A stretch of DNA of 64,000 nt from JBDTSW01 sp963807385 (GCA_963807385.1 CAWEBQ010000002.1:496001-560000); one strand, 5' to 3'; shown: positions 27,125 to 37,123, counted from the first letter of the stretch. Notes: generated by a model from the sequence alone, not told the origin. Translations and numbers: made by a program.

Positions 27125-27889
27125 GCGAGCCGGTCGACTGGGACGCCGCGACCTACCACCGCGTCGCCGACAATCAGGAGGAGTGGGGCAGGGAGGTCCT
27201 TGCCCGGCTCGAGCTGAAGGGCGAGGAGACGGTGCTGGACGCCGGCTGTGGCTCGGGCCGGGTCACGCGCCTGCTTCTCGAGCAACTCCCGGACGGCCGC
27301 GTGATCGGCGTCGATGCCGCGCCGTCGATGATCGAGGAGGCCCGCGCCAACCTCGAGGAGTTCGGCGACCGGGTGGAGCTGCGGGTCCAGAACCTGGTCG
27401 ACCTCGACCTCGACGAGGCGGTCGATGCCGTGTTCTCGAACGCGACCTTCCACTGGATCTCCGACCACGACCGGCTCTTCGGCCGGATCCGCGCCGCGCT
27501 GCGCCCGGGCGGACGGTTCGAGGCCCAGTGCGGCGGCGAGGGCAACGTCGCGGAGTGGAAGCGAGGCGTCGAGTCCGCGATGGGCGACGAGCGCTTCGCC
27601 GCCTACTTCCGCGGGATGACCCAGCCCTGGAACTTCGCCTCGGTCGGCGACACCGAGGTGCGACTCGAGCGGGCCGGGCTCACCGTCGACCGGGTCTGGC
27701 TCGAGCAGCCGCACGGTCGAGCCGCCCGAGCCTCGCGATTACGTCCGCTCCGTCGGGCTCAACCCGCATCTCGCCCGGCTGCCTGACGAGCTACAGGAGG
27801 AGTTCATCGACACCGTCCTCGGCTCGATGCTCCGCCCGCTCCGCCTCGAGTACGTACGCCTGAACATCTCCGCCGGGAGGCCGGCTTGA
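27121..27889 (+). pseudogene. Trans-aconitate-methyltransferase-like SAM enzyme, one-base frameshift
   Basis: The frame from ATG 27121 encodes a class I methyltransferase: DAGCGSGRVTRLLLEQL (SAM motif I), IGVDAAPSMIEEA and FSNATFHWISDHDRLFGRIRAALRPGG. This resembles Tam, trans-aconitate 2-methyltransferase. An extra C near 27712 throws the frame into a nonsense C-terminus ending at 27786. In the next frame the expected C-terminus (DYVRSVGLNPHLARLP ... EYVRLNISAGRPA) continues to a TGA at 27887-27889 that overlaps the leuB start (TTGA). The intact gene would be about 255 aa. A sequencing or assembly error is likelier than real decay. Confidence 0.8.
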
Positions 27890-28973
27890 GCACGCACCGC
27901 GTTGTCCTCCTCCCGGGCGACGGGATCGGGACCGAGGTCGTCGCCGCGGCGCGCCGAGTGCTCGAGGCGCTCGGCGGGTTCGAGTTCGCCGAGCACCTGA
28001 TCGGGGGCGCCTCGATCGACGCGCACGGGGCCGCGCTCACCGACGCCGTGCTCGATGCCTGCCGCGAATCCGACGCCGTGCTGCTGGGCGCCGTTGGCGG
28101 ACCGAAGTGGGAGACGACCGATCCCGGCGCACCTCGCCCGGAGCAGGGCCTTCTGGGCCTGCGCAAGGGCCTGGGCCTGTTCGCGAACCTCCGCCCCGTC
28201 AAGCCCAGCCCGGCGCTGGTCGACGCGAGTCCGCTGCGCGCCGACCGCATCCAGGGCACCGACCTCCTGGTGGTCCGCGAGCTGACCGGCGGGATCTACT
28301 TCGGCGACCGGGGGCGCGACGGCGACACGGCCCACGACACCTGCGTCTACTCGGTCGAGGAGATCGAGCGCATCGCGGAGGTCGGGTTCGAGGCCGCCGC
28401 GAGGCGCCGGGGGAGGCTCACGTCCGTGGACAAGGCGAACGTCCTCGAGACCTCGACGGCTCTGGCGCGAGACCGTGACCCGCATGGCCGAGGGCCGCGA
28501 CGGCGTCACGCTCGAGCACATGCTGGTCGACAACGCCGCGATGCAGCTCGTCGCGAACCCGGCCGAGCTTCGACGTGATCCTCACCGAGAACATGTTCGG
28601 CGACATCCTGAGCGACGAGGCCTCGATGCTCACCGGCTCGCTCGGGATGCTGCCCTCCGCGAGCCTCGGCGACGGCGGACCCGGCGTGTTCGAGCCGGTG
28701 CACGGCTCGGCGCCGGACATCGCGGGCAAGGGCATCGCGAACCCGCTCGCGACCTTCCTCTCGACCGCGATGCTGCTGCGTGACGGCCTCGGCCTCGACG
28801 AGGAGGCGACCGCCCTCACCGACGCCGTGGACGCAGCGCTAGGCCAGGGCCTGCGGACCCCGGACCTCGCCTGGGACGAGATGCCCCGGGCGACCCCGCC
28901 CGACACGCCCGAGCAGGTGGAGGTTGGAACCGAGGAGATGACGGCCGCCGTGCTCGCGGCGCTGGACAGCTAG
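27886..28973 (+). pseudogene. leuB: 3-isopropylmalate dehydrogenase with two one-base insertions
   Basis: LeuB motifs lie in three successive frames. Frame one starts at TTG 27886 (LLPGDGIGTEVVAAARRVLEAL, GAVGGPKW, LRPVKPSPAL, DLLVVRELTGGIYFG, VDKANVLETS). An extra A at 28456 shifts to WRETVTRMAEGRDG and EHMLVDNAAMQLVANP. An extra G at 28565 shifts to FDVILTENMFGDILSDEASMLTGSLGMLPSASL. Removing both bases gives a normal 361-aa protein. The enzyme oxidises and decarboxylates 3-isopropylmalate. The surrounding operon is otherwise intact, so sequence error is the favoured explanation. Confidence 0.9.
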
Positions 28974-29014
28974 GGCATACTTTCACTCACTGAAGGCGAA
29001 CGCGAGAGGAAGCC

Positions 29015-29947
29015 GTGGAGAAGTCTGAGTGGATCTGGATGAATGGCGAGTTCGTCGCCTGGGACGACGCCAGGGTCCACGTGCTCAGCCACGGGCTCCA
29101 CTACGGCACCGGCGTCTTCGAGGGCATCCGCTGCTACGAGACCGACCGCGGGCCGGCCATCTTCCGCCACGGAGAGCACCTGGACCGGCTGGCGATGTCG
29201 GCCGAGCTCTACTACCTGCCGCTCGAGCACTCGAAGGATGAGATCCGCGAGGCGACGCACGAGCTGATCCGCCGCAACGAGCTGAGCTCGTGCTACATCA
29301 GGCCGCTCGCCTTCCGCGGCTACGGAGAAATGGGGCTGTACGCCCAAGACGCACCCGTCGAGGTGATGATCGCCGTCTGGCCGTGGGGCGCCTACCTGGG
29401 CGACGAGGGCAAGCGCAACGGCATCCGCGCCAAGGTCTCCTCGTGGCGGCGGATCTCGCCGGCGGGCCTGATCCCGCACGCCAAGGCCTCCGGCCAGTAC
29501 CTGAACTCGATCCTCGCCAAGACCGAGAGCGCCAAGCGCCGGTTACGACGAGGCGATCCTGCTCGACGAAGCGGCTTCGTCTGCGAGGGCTCCGGCGAGA
29601 ACGTCTTCGTGATCGGCGAAGGCAGGATCACCACGCCGCGGCACATCGCCTCGATCCTCGACGGGATCACGCGCAAGTCGGTGATCGAGATCGCCGGCGA
29701 CCTCGGTTACGAGGTGTTCGAGCGCGACATGGCCCGCTCCGAGCTCTACCTCGCCGACGAGATCTTCCTCGTCGGCACCGCCGCCGAGCTGGTCCCGGTT
29801 CGCGAGGTGGACGATCACGAGATCGGCCGGCCGGGCGAGATAACCACGGCGATCCAGGCGAAGTACGAGGACGCCCTGCACGGGCGCGCTCAGGAGTACT
29901 CGGAATGGCTGGACTTCGTCGAGGTTCCGAGTAAAGTCACCTCCTGA
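29015..29947 (+). CDS. ilvE: Branched-chain amino-acid aminotransferase, locally frame-scrambled
   Basis: This 310-aa fold-type IV PLP enzyme carries out the last step of Val/Leu/Ile synthesis. It shows WMNGEFVAWDDARVHVLSHGLHYGTGVFEGIRCY, the Lys-containing AKASGQYLNSILAKTES and the catalytic EGSGENVFVI. Between about residues 175 and 187 the residues (RRLRRGDPARRS) are out of frame. An extra C at 29537 and one missing base near 29571 restore the expected GYDEAILLDE-type strand. The gene reads through because the two indels compensate. The GTG is set by a GAGAGGAAG ribosome-binding site. Confidence 0.93.
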   Translation: MEKSEWIWMNGEFVAWDDARVHVLSHGLHYGTGVFEGIRCYETDRGPAIFRHGEHLDRLAMSAELYYLPLEHSKDEIREATHELIRRNELSSCYIRPLAFRGYGEMGLYAQDAPVEVMIAVWPWGAYLGDEGKRNGIRAKVSSWRRISPAGLIPHAKASGQYLNSILAKTESAKRRLRRGDPARRSGFVCEGSGENVFVIGEGRITTPRHIASILDGITRKSVIEIAGDLGYEVFERDMARSELYLADEIFLVGTAAELVPVREVDDHEIGRPGEITTAIQAKYEDALHGRAQEYSEWLDFVEVPSKVTS

Positions 29948-30073
29948 TGTCTCACCTGTTCGAGGCGATCGAGCGAATTAGGGACGCCGCGGCGGCCTAG
30001 CTGCCCCGTGGCCGCGCGGCCCGAAAGCCGCGCTCACCCTCGCTCCATCCTCGAACTGAAAGGCATCGAACCA
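29948..30073 (+). other. ilvE-cimA gap with strong hairpin
   Basis: A perfect 7-bp stem GCGCGGC-CCGAAA-GCCGCGC (30014-30033) lies between ilvE and cimA. A 17-codon frame (29947-30000), whose ATG overlaps the ilvE TGA, precedes it but contains only one Leu and two Ile, so it is not a convincing leader peptide. The hairpin has no U-tract and may be an RNA-stability or processing element. Confidence 0.4.
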
Positions 30074-31652
30074 GTGACTTCGGTCCACCTCTACGACACA
30101 ACCCTCCGCGACGGCATGCAGGGCCAGGGCATGTCGCTTTCGGCAGCGGAGAAGGTGCGCGTGGTGCGCGCACTCGACCGCCTCGGCATCCACTTCATCG
30201 AGGCCGGGTTCCCCAGCTCCAACCCCAAGGAGGAGGAGCTCTTCGGGCTGCTCGCGGACGTCGAGCTCGAGGACGCCTCGATCTGCGCCTTCGGCATGAC
30301 CAGGCGCCGCGGCATCGCCGCCGAGGAGGACGAGGCGCTCCGCGTGCTGACCGGGAGCTTCGCGCCCGTCTGCACCCTGGTCGGCAAGACCTGGGGCCTT
30401 CACCTGGAGAAGGTGACGCGGGTCTCGCGCTCGGAGAACGTGGCGATGATCATCGACTCGGTCGCCTTCTGCAGGGCGCACGGGCAAGCGGGTCATCTAC
30501 GACGCCGAGCACTTCTTCGACGCGTGGCGCGACGACTCCGGATACGCGATGGAGTGCCTGCGGGCCGCGGTCACCGGCGGGGCTGAGAACGTCACGCTGT
30601 GCGACACGAACGGCGCCTCGCTGCCGGGCGAGGTAGCGGCGGCGACCGCATCGGTTGTCGCCGAGCTCGGGGAGCGGGCGGAGGTCGGCATCCATACCCA
30701 CAACGACGCCGAGTGCGGCGTCGCGAACTCGCTCGCGGCCGTCGAGGCAGGCGCGCGCATGGTCCAGGGCACGATCAACGGGGTGGGCGAGCGGTGCGGC
30801 AACGCGAACCTCGTCTCGATCCTGCCGGCGCTCCAGCTCAAGCTCGGCTTCGAGTGCGTGCCGCCGGACCGGATGCGGCTGCTCACCGAGACCGCTCACT
30901 TCGTTGACGAGATCTGCAACCTCTCCCCGAACCCTGACCAGGCCTACGTCGGGCGCAACGCCTTCGCCCACAAGGGCGGGCTGCACGTCGCCGGCATCCA
31001 GGCCGACGCGCGCACCTTCGAGCATCTCGACCCCGAGCTGGTGGGCAACAGCCGCGACGTGCTGATCTCCGAGCTCTCCGGCAGGGGATCCGTCCTCTCC
31101 CGTGCCGATAGGGCCGGCATCGAGCTCGACGCCGACGCGGCCAAGCGCGCCGTCGAGCACGTGAAGGAGCGCGAGCACCGCGGCTACCACTACGAGGCGG
31201 CCGACGCCTCCTTCGAGTTGATGCTGCGACGCGAGTCCGGCGACTACCAGCCGCTGTTCAAGCTGGAGAGCTTCAGAGTGATCACGGAGAAGCGGGCCGA
31301 CGGCCGCGTCGAGACCGAGGCGACCATCAAGGTCTGGGTCGGCTCCAACCGCCTCGTCCGCACGGCGGAGGGCAACGGCCCGGTCAACGCGCTCGACAAA
31401 GCGCTGCGCCTGGCGATTACCGAGCTCCACCCGCACCTCGCCGATATCGACCTCGTGAACTACAAGGTGCGGATCCTCGACGAGGACCTCGGGACCGGGG
31501 CCGTGACGCGCGTTCTCCTCGACTCCTCCGACGGGCACGCCGAGTGGGGGACGATCGGCGTCTCCGAGAACATCATCGAGGCATCGTGGGAGGCGCTGGT
31601 GGAGTCGCTGGAGTACGCGTTCCAGCCCAAGCACGCCCCCGTGGAGAGATGA
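30074..31652 (+). pseudogene. cimA: (R)-citramalate synthase with a one-base insertion
   Basis: The frame from GTG 30074 (VHLYDTTLRDGMQGQGMSLSAAEK, FIEAGFPSSNPKE, LVGKTWGLHLEKVTRV) is broken by one extra G among 30482-30484. It continues one frame over (RVIYDAEHFFDAWRDDSGYAMECLRAA, CDTNGASLP, HTHNDAECGVANSLAAVEAGA, INGVGERCGNANLVSI, HKGGLHVAGI) to 31652. The corrected length is 525 aa. The DAEHFFDG-type and C-terminal features identify CimA rather than LeuA. It condenses pyruvate and acetyl-CoA to citramalate and so opens a threonine-independent isoleucine route using LeuCD and LeuB. The stop overlaps the next ATG (ATGA). Confidence 0.9.
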
Positions 31653-32812
31653 CGGAGCTCGAGCAGATCCCGCTCGCCAAGCCCGTCCTCGGCCGACGGG
31701 AGGAGGAGATGGTGCTCGAGGTGCTGCGCTCCGGGCGGCTATCGCTCGGGCCCATGCAGGATCGCTTCGAGCGGGACTTCGCGGACTTCCTCGGCGTCGC
31801 CGAGGCGGTCGCGGTCTCCTCGGGGACGGCGGGGCTGCACCTCGGCGTGCGGGGGATGGGGTGGGGGCCCGGCGACGAGGTCATCACCTCGCCCTTCTCT
31901 TTCGTCGCGTCGGCCAACTGCCTGCTCTACGAGGGGGCCACGCCCGCCTTCTGCGACGTGGACCCCGTGACGCTCAACCTGGACCCCGACGCCGTGGAGA
32001 CCGCTGTGGGTGAGGCGACCGCGGGGATCCTGCCGATCGACATTCTGGGCTACCCCGCGGACCTGCCGGCCCTCGAAGAGGTCGCGGGCAGCTCGGGCCT
32101 CGGCCTACTGGAGGACGCGTGCGAGGCGCTGGGGGCGGTGGACTCGGCCGGAACCAAGGTGGGAGCACGCGGCATCACGTCCGTGTTCGCGTTCTACGCG
32201 AACAAGCAGCTCACGACCGGAGAAGGCGGGATGGTCATTCCCGCCGACGCCGACGCCGCCTCGCGCCTGCGCAGCGAGCGCAACCAGGGCCGGGTGCCGG
32301 ACATGGACTGGGTCGATCACGAGCGGATCGGCTTCAACTATCGCCTGAGCGAGCTCCAGGCCGCGCTGGGCATTGCCCAGCTGGAGCGAGCCGACGACCT
32401 TCTCGCCGGCCGCGCCCGGGCCGCCGCCGCCTACACCGAGCGACTCGGCCAGGCGGGCGGTCTCCCAGCCGGAGACGGCGACCCGGCAGGCCTAGTCCTG
32501 CCATGCGCAGACCGCGGAGAGGAGCGGCGGAGCTGGTTCGTCTACGCAGTGCGCCTACCGAGGGACGCCGACCGGGAGGCCGTCGTCGCCGATCTCAGCC
32601 AGCGCGGGGTGGGGGCCAAGGCGTACATGCCCTGCATTCATCTCCTGGCGCCATACCGCGAGCGCTTCGGCCACACGCCGGGCGAGCTGCCCGTCGCTGA
32701 GGAAGCCTCCGAGAGACTGCTCGCCCTGCCTTTTTTCCCCGACATCTCCGACGCCCAGATCGAACGCTGCTGCGAGGCGCTCGAGGAGGCCCTGCAGGGA
32801 GACTGGACCTGA
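31649..32812 (+). CDS. DegT/DnrJ/EryC1-family PLP aminotransferase
   Basis: This 387-aa protein has the sugar-aminotransferase family motifs: IPLAKPVLGRREEEMVLEVLRSGRLSLGP, VSSGTAGLHL, VITSPFSFVASAN, LLEDACEALGA, the PLP Lys in FAFYANKQLTTGEGG and GFNYRLSELQAALGIAQLERAD. Members make amino sugars, mostly for surface glycans. The substrate is not evident here. The start overlaps the cimA stop and the end overlaps argH, so it is co-expressed with amino-acid genes. Confidence 0.9.
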   Translation: MTELEQIPLAKPVLGRREEEMVLEVLRSGRLSLGPMQDRFERDFADFLGVAEAVAVSSGTAGLHLGVRGMGWGPGDEVITSPFSFVASANCLLYEGATPAFCDVDPVTLNLDPDAVETAVGEATAGILPIDILGYPADLPALEEVAGSSGLGLLEDACEALGAVDSAGTKVGARGITSVFAFYANKQLTTGEGGMVIPADADAASRLRSERNQGRVPDMDWVDHERIGFNYRLSELQAALGIAQLERADDLLAGRARAAAAYTERLGQAGGLPAGDGDPAGLVLPCADRGEERRSWFVYAVRLPRDADREAVVADLSQRGVGAKAYMPCIHLLAPYRERFGHTPGELPVAEEASERLLALPFFPDISDAQIERCCEALEEALQGDWT

Positions 32813-34185
32813 TGGCGCGCCTTCGCAAGCCCCAGGACGAGCTGTTTAAGGCGCTGAACTCGTCGATCGAGTTCGACCGGCGGCTCTGGCCACAGGACAT
32901 CGCCGGCTCCAAGGCCCACGTCGAGGCGCTGCGGGGCGTGGGCGTTCTGGGTGACGAGGAAATGGACGCCCTTCTCGAGGGACTCGACCAGGTTGCCGCG
33001 GAACTCGAGCGCGGGGAGTTCGCGTTTCACCCGGACGACGAGGACATCCACATGGCGGTCGAGCGCCGGCTGACCGAACTGGTCGGGGACGTCGGGGGCA
33101 AGCTGCACACCGGCCGGTCGCGAAACGACCAGGTCGCGACGGACCTCGCCCTCTACGTCCGCGAACGCTCGCTCGGCGCCGTGGAGCTGGTCGCGGCGCT
33201 CATGGGGCGCCTGCTTGGCCTGGCCGAGGAGCACAAGGACTGGGCGATGCCGGGCTACACCCACCTGCAACGCGCCCAGCCGGTCTACCTGGCCCACCAC
33301 CTGCTCGCCTATTTCTGGATGCTGCGCCGCGACGCCATCCGGTTCGAGGCGGCGCACGCCGGGGCCGGGGAGATGCCCCTGGGCTCGGGGGCGCTGGCTG
33401 GCAGCGGCTTCGATGTGGATCGTGCAGCGACCGCCGCCCGACTGGGCTTTGATCGCCCATCGCCCAACTCCATCGATGCGGTCGCCAGCCGGGACTTCGG
33501 CCTGGAGTACCTGTCAGCGGCATCGATCTGCGCCACCCATCTCTCCCGGCTGGGCGCGGAGGTGGTGCTGTGGTCGAGCCAGGAATTCGGCTTCTGCGAG
33601 CCCGCCGACGAGTTCTCGTCCGGCTCCAGCCTGATGCCCCAGAAGAAGAACCCCGACGCCGCCGAGCTCTTGCGCGCCAAGGCGCCGCGGATCGTGGGCG
33701 GCTTCACCACCCTCGCGGGCGTGCTCCATGCGCTGCCGCTCGCCTACTCGAAGGACCTCCAGGAGGACAAGGAGGCCCTGTTCGACGCCGTCGACAACCT
33801 CGAGGTCGCGTTGCGGTCGGCCGACGGAATGCTGGCCGGGATCCGATTCGACCGTGACCGCCTCTCCTCGGCGGCCGGTGACGAGCTGCTCGCGGCGACC
33901 GAGGTGGCGGACCTGCTCGTGCGCAAGGGGATGCCGTTCCGCCAGGCGCACGGTGTGGTCGGGGGACTTGTGCGCGATGCCCTCGAGCGGGGGTTCTCCC
34001 TCTCCGAGCTCAGCCGTGACGACCTCGCGGTGCATTCCGATCTACTGGACGACGAGTACTACGACGTGCTGTCGCTGAGCTCGGCGCTGGAGTCGAAGCG
34101 AGCGGCGGGCGGAACCTCCTCGGAGCGCGTCGCCGAGCAACTCGCGGCGGCGCGCGAGACGCTCCGCTCCCTCCGGACCCCGTGA
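32812..34185 (+). CDS. argH: Argininosuccinate lyase
   Basis: This 457-aa fumarase-superfamily enzyme cleaves argininosuccinate to arginine and fumarate. Signatures are HTGRSRNDQVATDLALYVR, MPGYTHLQRAQPV, the catalytic Ser loop GSSLMPQKKNPDAAELLRAK and YSKDLQEDKEALFDAVD. No other arginine genes are in the window. It overlaps both neighbours (TGATG at the start, GTGA at the end). Confidence 0.97.
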   Translation: MARLRKPQDELFKALNSSIEFDRRLWPQDIAGSKAHVEALRGVGVLGDEEMDALLEGLDQVAAELERGEFAFHPDDEDIHMAVERRLTELVGDVGGKLHTGRSRNDQVATDLALYVRERSLGAVELVAALMGRLLGLAEEHKDWAMPGYTHLQRAQPVYLAHHLLAYFWMLRRDAIRFEAAHAGAGEMPLGSGALAGSGFDVDRAATAARLGFDRPSPNSIDAVASRDFGLEYLSAASICATHLSRLGAEVVLWSSQEFGFCEPADEFSSGSSLMPQKKNPDAAELLRAKAPRIVGGFTTLAGVLHALPLAYSKDLQEDKEALFDAVDNLEVALRSADGMLAGIRFDRDRLSSAAGDELLAATEVADLLVRKGMPFRQAHGVVGGLVRDALERGFSLSELSRDDLAVHSDLLDDEYYDVLSLSSALESKRAAGGTSSERVAEQLAAARETLRSLRTP

Positions 34186-34787
34186 GCCCGACGGCTTCGA
34201 GCGCAGGCGAGCTCCTGGGCCGCGCCTTCTACGAGCGCTCGGTGCACGAGGTGGCCAAGGATCTCATCGGCTGCTCGCTGCGGTTCCGCGGGGTGGGTGG
34301 GGCGATCGTCGAGACCGAGAGCTACGAGCGCGACGACCCGGCGTGCCACGCCTACGTCGGGCGCACCCCTCGCACGGAGGTCCTCTTCGGCCCGCCCGGG
34401 CGGGCGTACGTCTACCTCTCCTACGGCATCCACAGCCTGCTCAACTTCGTCGCCGAGCCTGAGGGTGATGCAGCGGCGGTGCTGATCCGGGCGCTCGAGC
34501 CCCGGTGGGGGCTGGACGAGATGGCGCGCCGACGGGGGCTGCAGCGCCGCGAATCGCTCTGCTCGGGACCGGGCAAGCTCTGCCAGGCACTCGGTATCGG
34601 CCTGCAGGACAACGGGTCCGAGCTCGGCGCCGCACCGTTTGAGATCCGCGACCGATCGCCCGGGGTCACCCGGCCCGAGGTGATCGCCGGACCCAGGATC
34701 GGGATCACGAAGGCGGTGGAGCGGCCGTGGCGCTTCTGCGCTGCCGCCAGCGACTGCCTATCGAGGCCGCCGGCTGGTTTGATCTAG
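34182..34787 (+). CDS. 3-methyladenine DNA glycosylase (AAG/MPG family)
   Basis: This 201-aa monofunctional glycosylase resembles human AAG and bacterial YxlJ. It contains LGRAFYERSVHEVAKDLIGCSLR, the catalytic Glu in IVETESYERDDPACHAY, RTEVLFGPPGRAYVYLSYGIHSLLN (DNA-intercalating Tyr region), SGPGKLCQALGI and GPRIGITKA. It removes alkylated purines. The GTG overlaps the argH stop. The 3' end overlaps the convergent PBP gene by 4 bases. Confidence 0.93.
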   Translation: MSPTASSAGELLGRAFYERSVHEVAKDLIGCSLRFRGVGGAIVETESYERDDPACHAYVGRTPRTEVLFGPPGRAYVYLSYGIHSLLNFVAEPEGDAAAVLIRALEPRWGLDEMARRRGLQRRESLCSGPGKLCQALGIGLQDNGSELGAAPFEIRDRSPGVTRPEVIAGPRIGITKAVERPWRFCAAASDCLSRPPAGLI

Positions 34788-37123
34788 TCGCTCGAGGGCG
34801 AGCGACGCCCACGGGGGCTTTTGCCCTCGACGCCACCCTCGGCGGGCACCGCGGCAGGATCCGGCGCGGGCTCTTCGGGGGCGACAGGCTCCTCCTCGGG
34901 GACTACCGGCGCCTCCTCAACCGGCGGTGCCACGGGCGCCGCAGGCGTGGTCGGAGGCGGAACGTACTCCTCGGCTGCGTCCGCCGCCTTGGCCGCCTTG
35001 TCCGCTGCCTTGCGCGATGCCTGGAGCTCCTCCCAGGCCAACACGACGTCGTGGAAGATCAGCGCGGGAAAGGTGCCACCGTCGACCGGCTGGCCGGCGA
35101 ACTCGGTTGTCATCGGGGTGACCGAGTCGGCGTGACCCACCCAGACGGCGACGGTGATCTCGTCGGTCGCACCCACGAACCAGGCGTCGCCGTTGTCGTC
35201 GGTCGTGCCGGTCTTGCCCCACGTCGGCTCGCCGGTGGCAGCGTTCTCGCCGGTGCCCGAGGTCACGACGGTCTCGAGGATCCCGGTGGCCGTGGTCGCC
35301 GCCTCGGGCGCGACGACCTGGTCGTAGAGGACCTTGTTCTGCCCGTTCGTGCCGTCCACCGTCTTGGCGAACTCGTCATCCCCGTCGTCGGGACCCTTGA
35401 CGTCCTCGATCCCGAGCGGGCCGCCATCGCCCGCGGCGAGTGTGCCGGAGACGCGCCGGCCGTCGTTCGCGAGGCTGCTGAACGCGTGGGCCATCTCGAG
35501 CGGGGTCACGCCGACCTCGAGCCCTCCGAGGATGAGGCCGGGGTTGTACGGCTCATAGGGCCCGTCGGCGATCGAGTACTCGGAGTCGGTCGAGATGTCC
35601 GTCTCCACGCCGAGCTTGGTCGCCGTCTCGGCGACGTTGTCGGGGCCGACCTGGGTTCCGACCTGCGCGTAGACCGAGTTGTCCGAGTACGTCGTTGCGG
35701 ACGCCAGCGACGCCGAGCCGAGATAGCTGTCGTCGTAGTTCGCCGGCTCGAACAGATCCGGGACCGGCTTCTTGTAGCCACCACCCTTCCTCTTCTCCTT
35801 GACCTTGAAGGGGATCCGCTGCGGGGCGGAGGCGAAGACCTCATCCGGTGAGCGCCCCTGCTCGAGGGCGGTGACCAGGGTGAACGGCTTGAACGAGGAC
35901 CCCGGCTGCCGCTGGCCGTTGGTGGCCAGGTTGAACGGCTCCTTGTCGTAGTTGTTGCCGCCGACCATGGCGCGGACGCCCGCGTTGGCGTTGTCCAGGA
36001 CGACGATGGATGCCGTCGGCTCGATCCCCGCGAGGCGGCTCGCGGCGATGCCCTCCACCTCGCGCTGGAAGTCGAGGTCGAGCGTCGAGCGGACCGTCAG
36101 GCCCCCCGCGAAAGCCTCACCGGCGCCGTACTGGTCAACGAGCTGCTGGCGCAGCCACGAGGTGAAGTAGGGGGCCGCGGACTCCTCCGCGGGCGGAACG
36201 ACCTCCGACGGCACGGGGATCTGCTCCTCCTGGTACTGCTGGAGGCTCTCCTCCGCGACGAACCCCTGGTCGGCCATCTTCCCTAGCACCAGGTTGCGGC
36301 GCTCGGCGGCGTCCTGCGGGTTCGCCCGCGGTGAGTACGCGCTGGGGGAGGAGATGATCGCCGCCAGCATCGCCGACTCCCACGGCAAGAGTGAGGAGGC
36401 GCACGCGTTCTCCGGCTCGTCCTCGAGGTCCTCCCCGCAGTTGGGGTGCTCGGACCCGAAGTAGGTCTTCGCCGCCGCCTCGATGCCGTACGCGCCCTCG
36501 CCGAAGTAGATGGAGTTGAGGTACTCGGTGAGAATCTTGTCCTTGTTCCAGTTCCGCTCCAACTGGTAGGCCAGCGCGGCCTCGCGAAGCTTCTGAAGGA
36601 TGGTCCTGCTGTCCTGCGCGGCCAATGCGTTCTTGACGAACTGCTGGGTGATGGTGGACCCTCCCTGCTGCGCCGAGCCTGAGAGCACGTCCTGATAGAG
36701 GGCGCGCGCGATGCCCTGGAAGTCGACGCCCCGGTGCTCGTAGAACCGCTCGTCCTCGATCGCGACGACCGCCTCCTTCATCGTGGAGGCGATCTGCTCG
36801 GACTCGACGATGATCCGGCCGTCGTTGTTGGTGAGGGTCGCCAGCTTCTTCCCGGTCACATCCTGGACCACCGAGTTCTGAGCGGCGTCGTACTGAGCCC
36901 GGCTCTCGAGCGCGGGCAGGTCCTGCGCGACCGCCATCATGATCCCGAACACCCAGGAGATGACGGCGAGGAACGCGAGCCCGGCGAGGACGATCGCCAT
37001 CCGCAGCTTCTTCATGCGCGGCTTCGCCGCCTCGCCGTTCGTGGCAAGCGGCTGCACGCGCGGCTCGCCGTTCGTGGCCGCGCTGCTCGACTCGCCCCGT
37101 TTTCGTCTGCGCAACCGCGCCAT
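34784..37123 (-). CDS. Class A penicillin-binding protein (PBP1a-like)
   Basis: This protein is about 779 aa from ATG 37123. A cytoplasmic Arg/Lys-rich tail of about 35 residues precedes one transmembrane helix (about 42-64). The GT51 transglycosylase domain has EDERFYEHRGVDFQGIARAL, GGSTITQQFVKN and LTEYLNSIYFGEGAYGIEAAA. The transpeptidase domain has GSSFKPF (SxxK), YSDNSVYAQ (SxN) and GKTGTTDD (KTG). A Pro/Ala/Glu-rich C-terminal tail of about 70 residues is typical of actinobacterial PonA proteins. It polymerises and crosslinks peptidoglycan. Confidence 0.95.
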   Translation of the reverse strand: MARLRRRKRGESSSAATNGEPRVQPLATNGEAAKPRMKKLRMAIVLAGLAFLAVISWVFGIMMAVAQDLPALESRAQYDAAQNSVVQDVTGKKLATLTNNDGRIIVESEQIASTMKEAVVAIEDERFYEHRGVDFQGIARALYQDVLSGSAQQGGSTITQQFVKNALAAQDSRTILQKLREAALAYQLERNWNKDKILTEYLNSIYFGEGAYGIEAAAKTYFGSEHPNCGEDLEDEPENACASSLLPWESAMLAAIISSPSAYSPRANPQDAAERRNLVLGKMADQGFVAEESLQQYQEEQIPVPSEVVPPAEESAAPYFTSWLRQQLVDQYGAGEAFAGGLTVRSTLDLDFQREVEGIAASRLAGIEPTASIVVLDNANAGVRAMVGGNNYDKEPFNLATNGQRQPGSSFKPFTLVTALEQGRSPDEVFASAPQRIPFKVKEKRKGGGYKKPVPDLFEPANYDDSYLGSASLASATTYSDNSVYAQVGTQVGPDNVAETATKLGVETDISTDSEYSIADGPYEPYNPGLILGGLEVGVTPLEMAHAFSSLANDGRRVSGTLAAGDGGPLGIEDVKGPDDGDDEFAKTVDGTNGQNKVLYDQVVAPEAATTATGILETVVTSGTGENAATGEPTWGKTGTTDDNGDAWFVGATDEITVAVWVGHADSVTPMTTEFAGQPVDGGTFPALIFHDVVLAWEELQASRKAADKAAKAADAAEEYVPPPTTPAAPVAPPVEEAPVVPEEEPVAPEEPAPDPAAVPAEGGVEGKSPRGRRSPSSD

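Noticed and set aside
27121..28973. Genuine programmed frameshifting in the methyltransferase and leuB
   Set aside because: No slippery heptamers or conserved stimulatory structures at the shift points; nearby independent indels in ilvE and cimA point to sequence error.
29947..30000. 17-codon frame overlapping the ilvE stop, considered as an attenuator leader for cimA
   Set aside because: It has only two Ile and one Leu, not in tandem, and no alternative hairpins beyond one simple stem.
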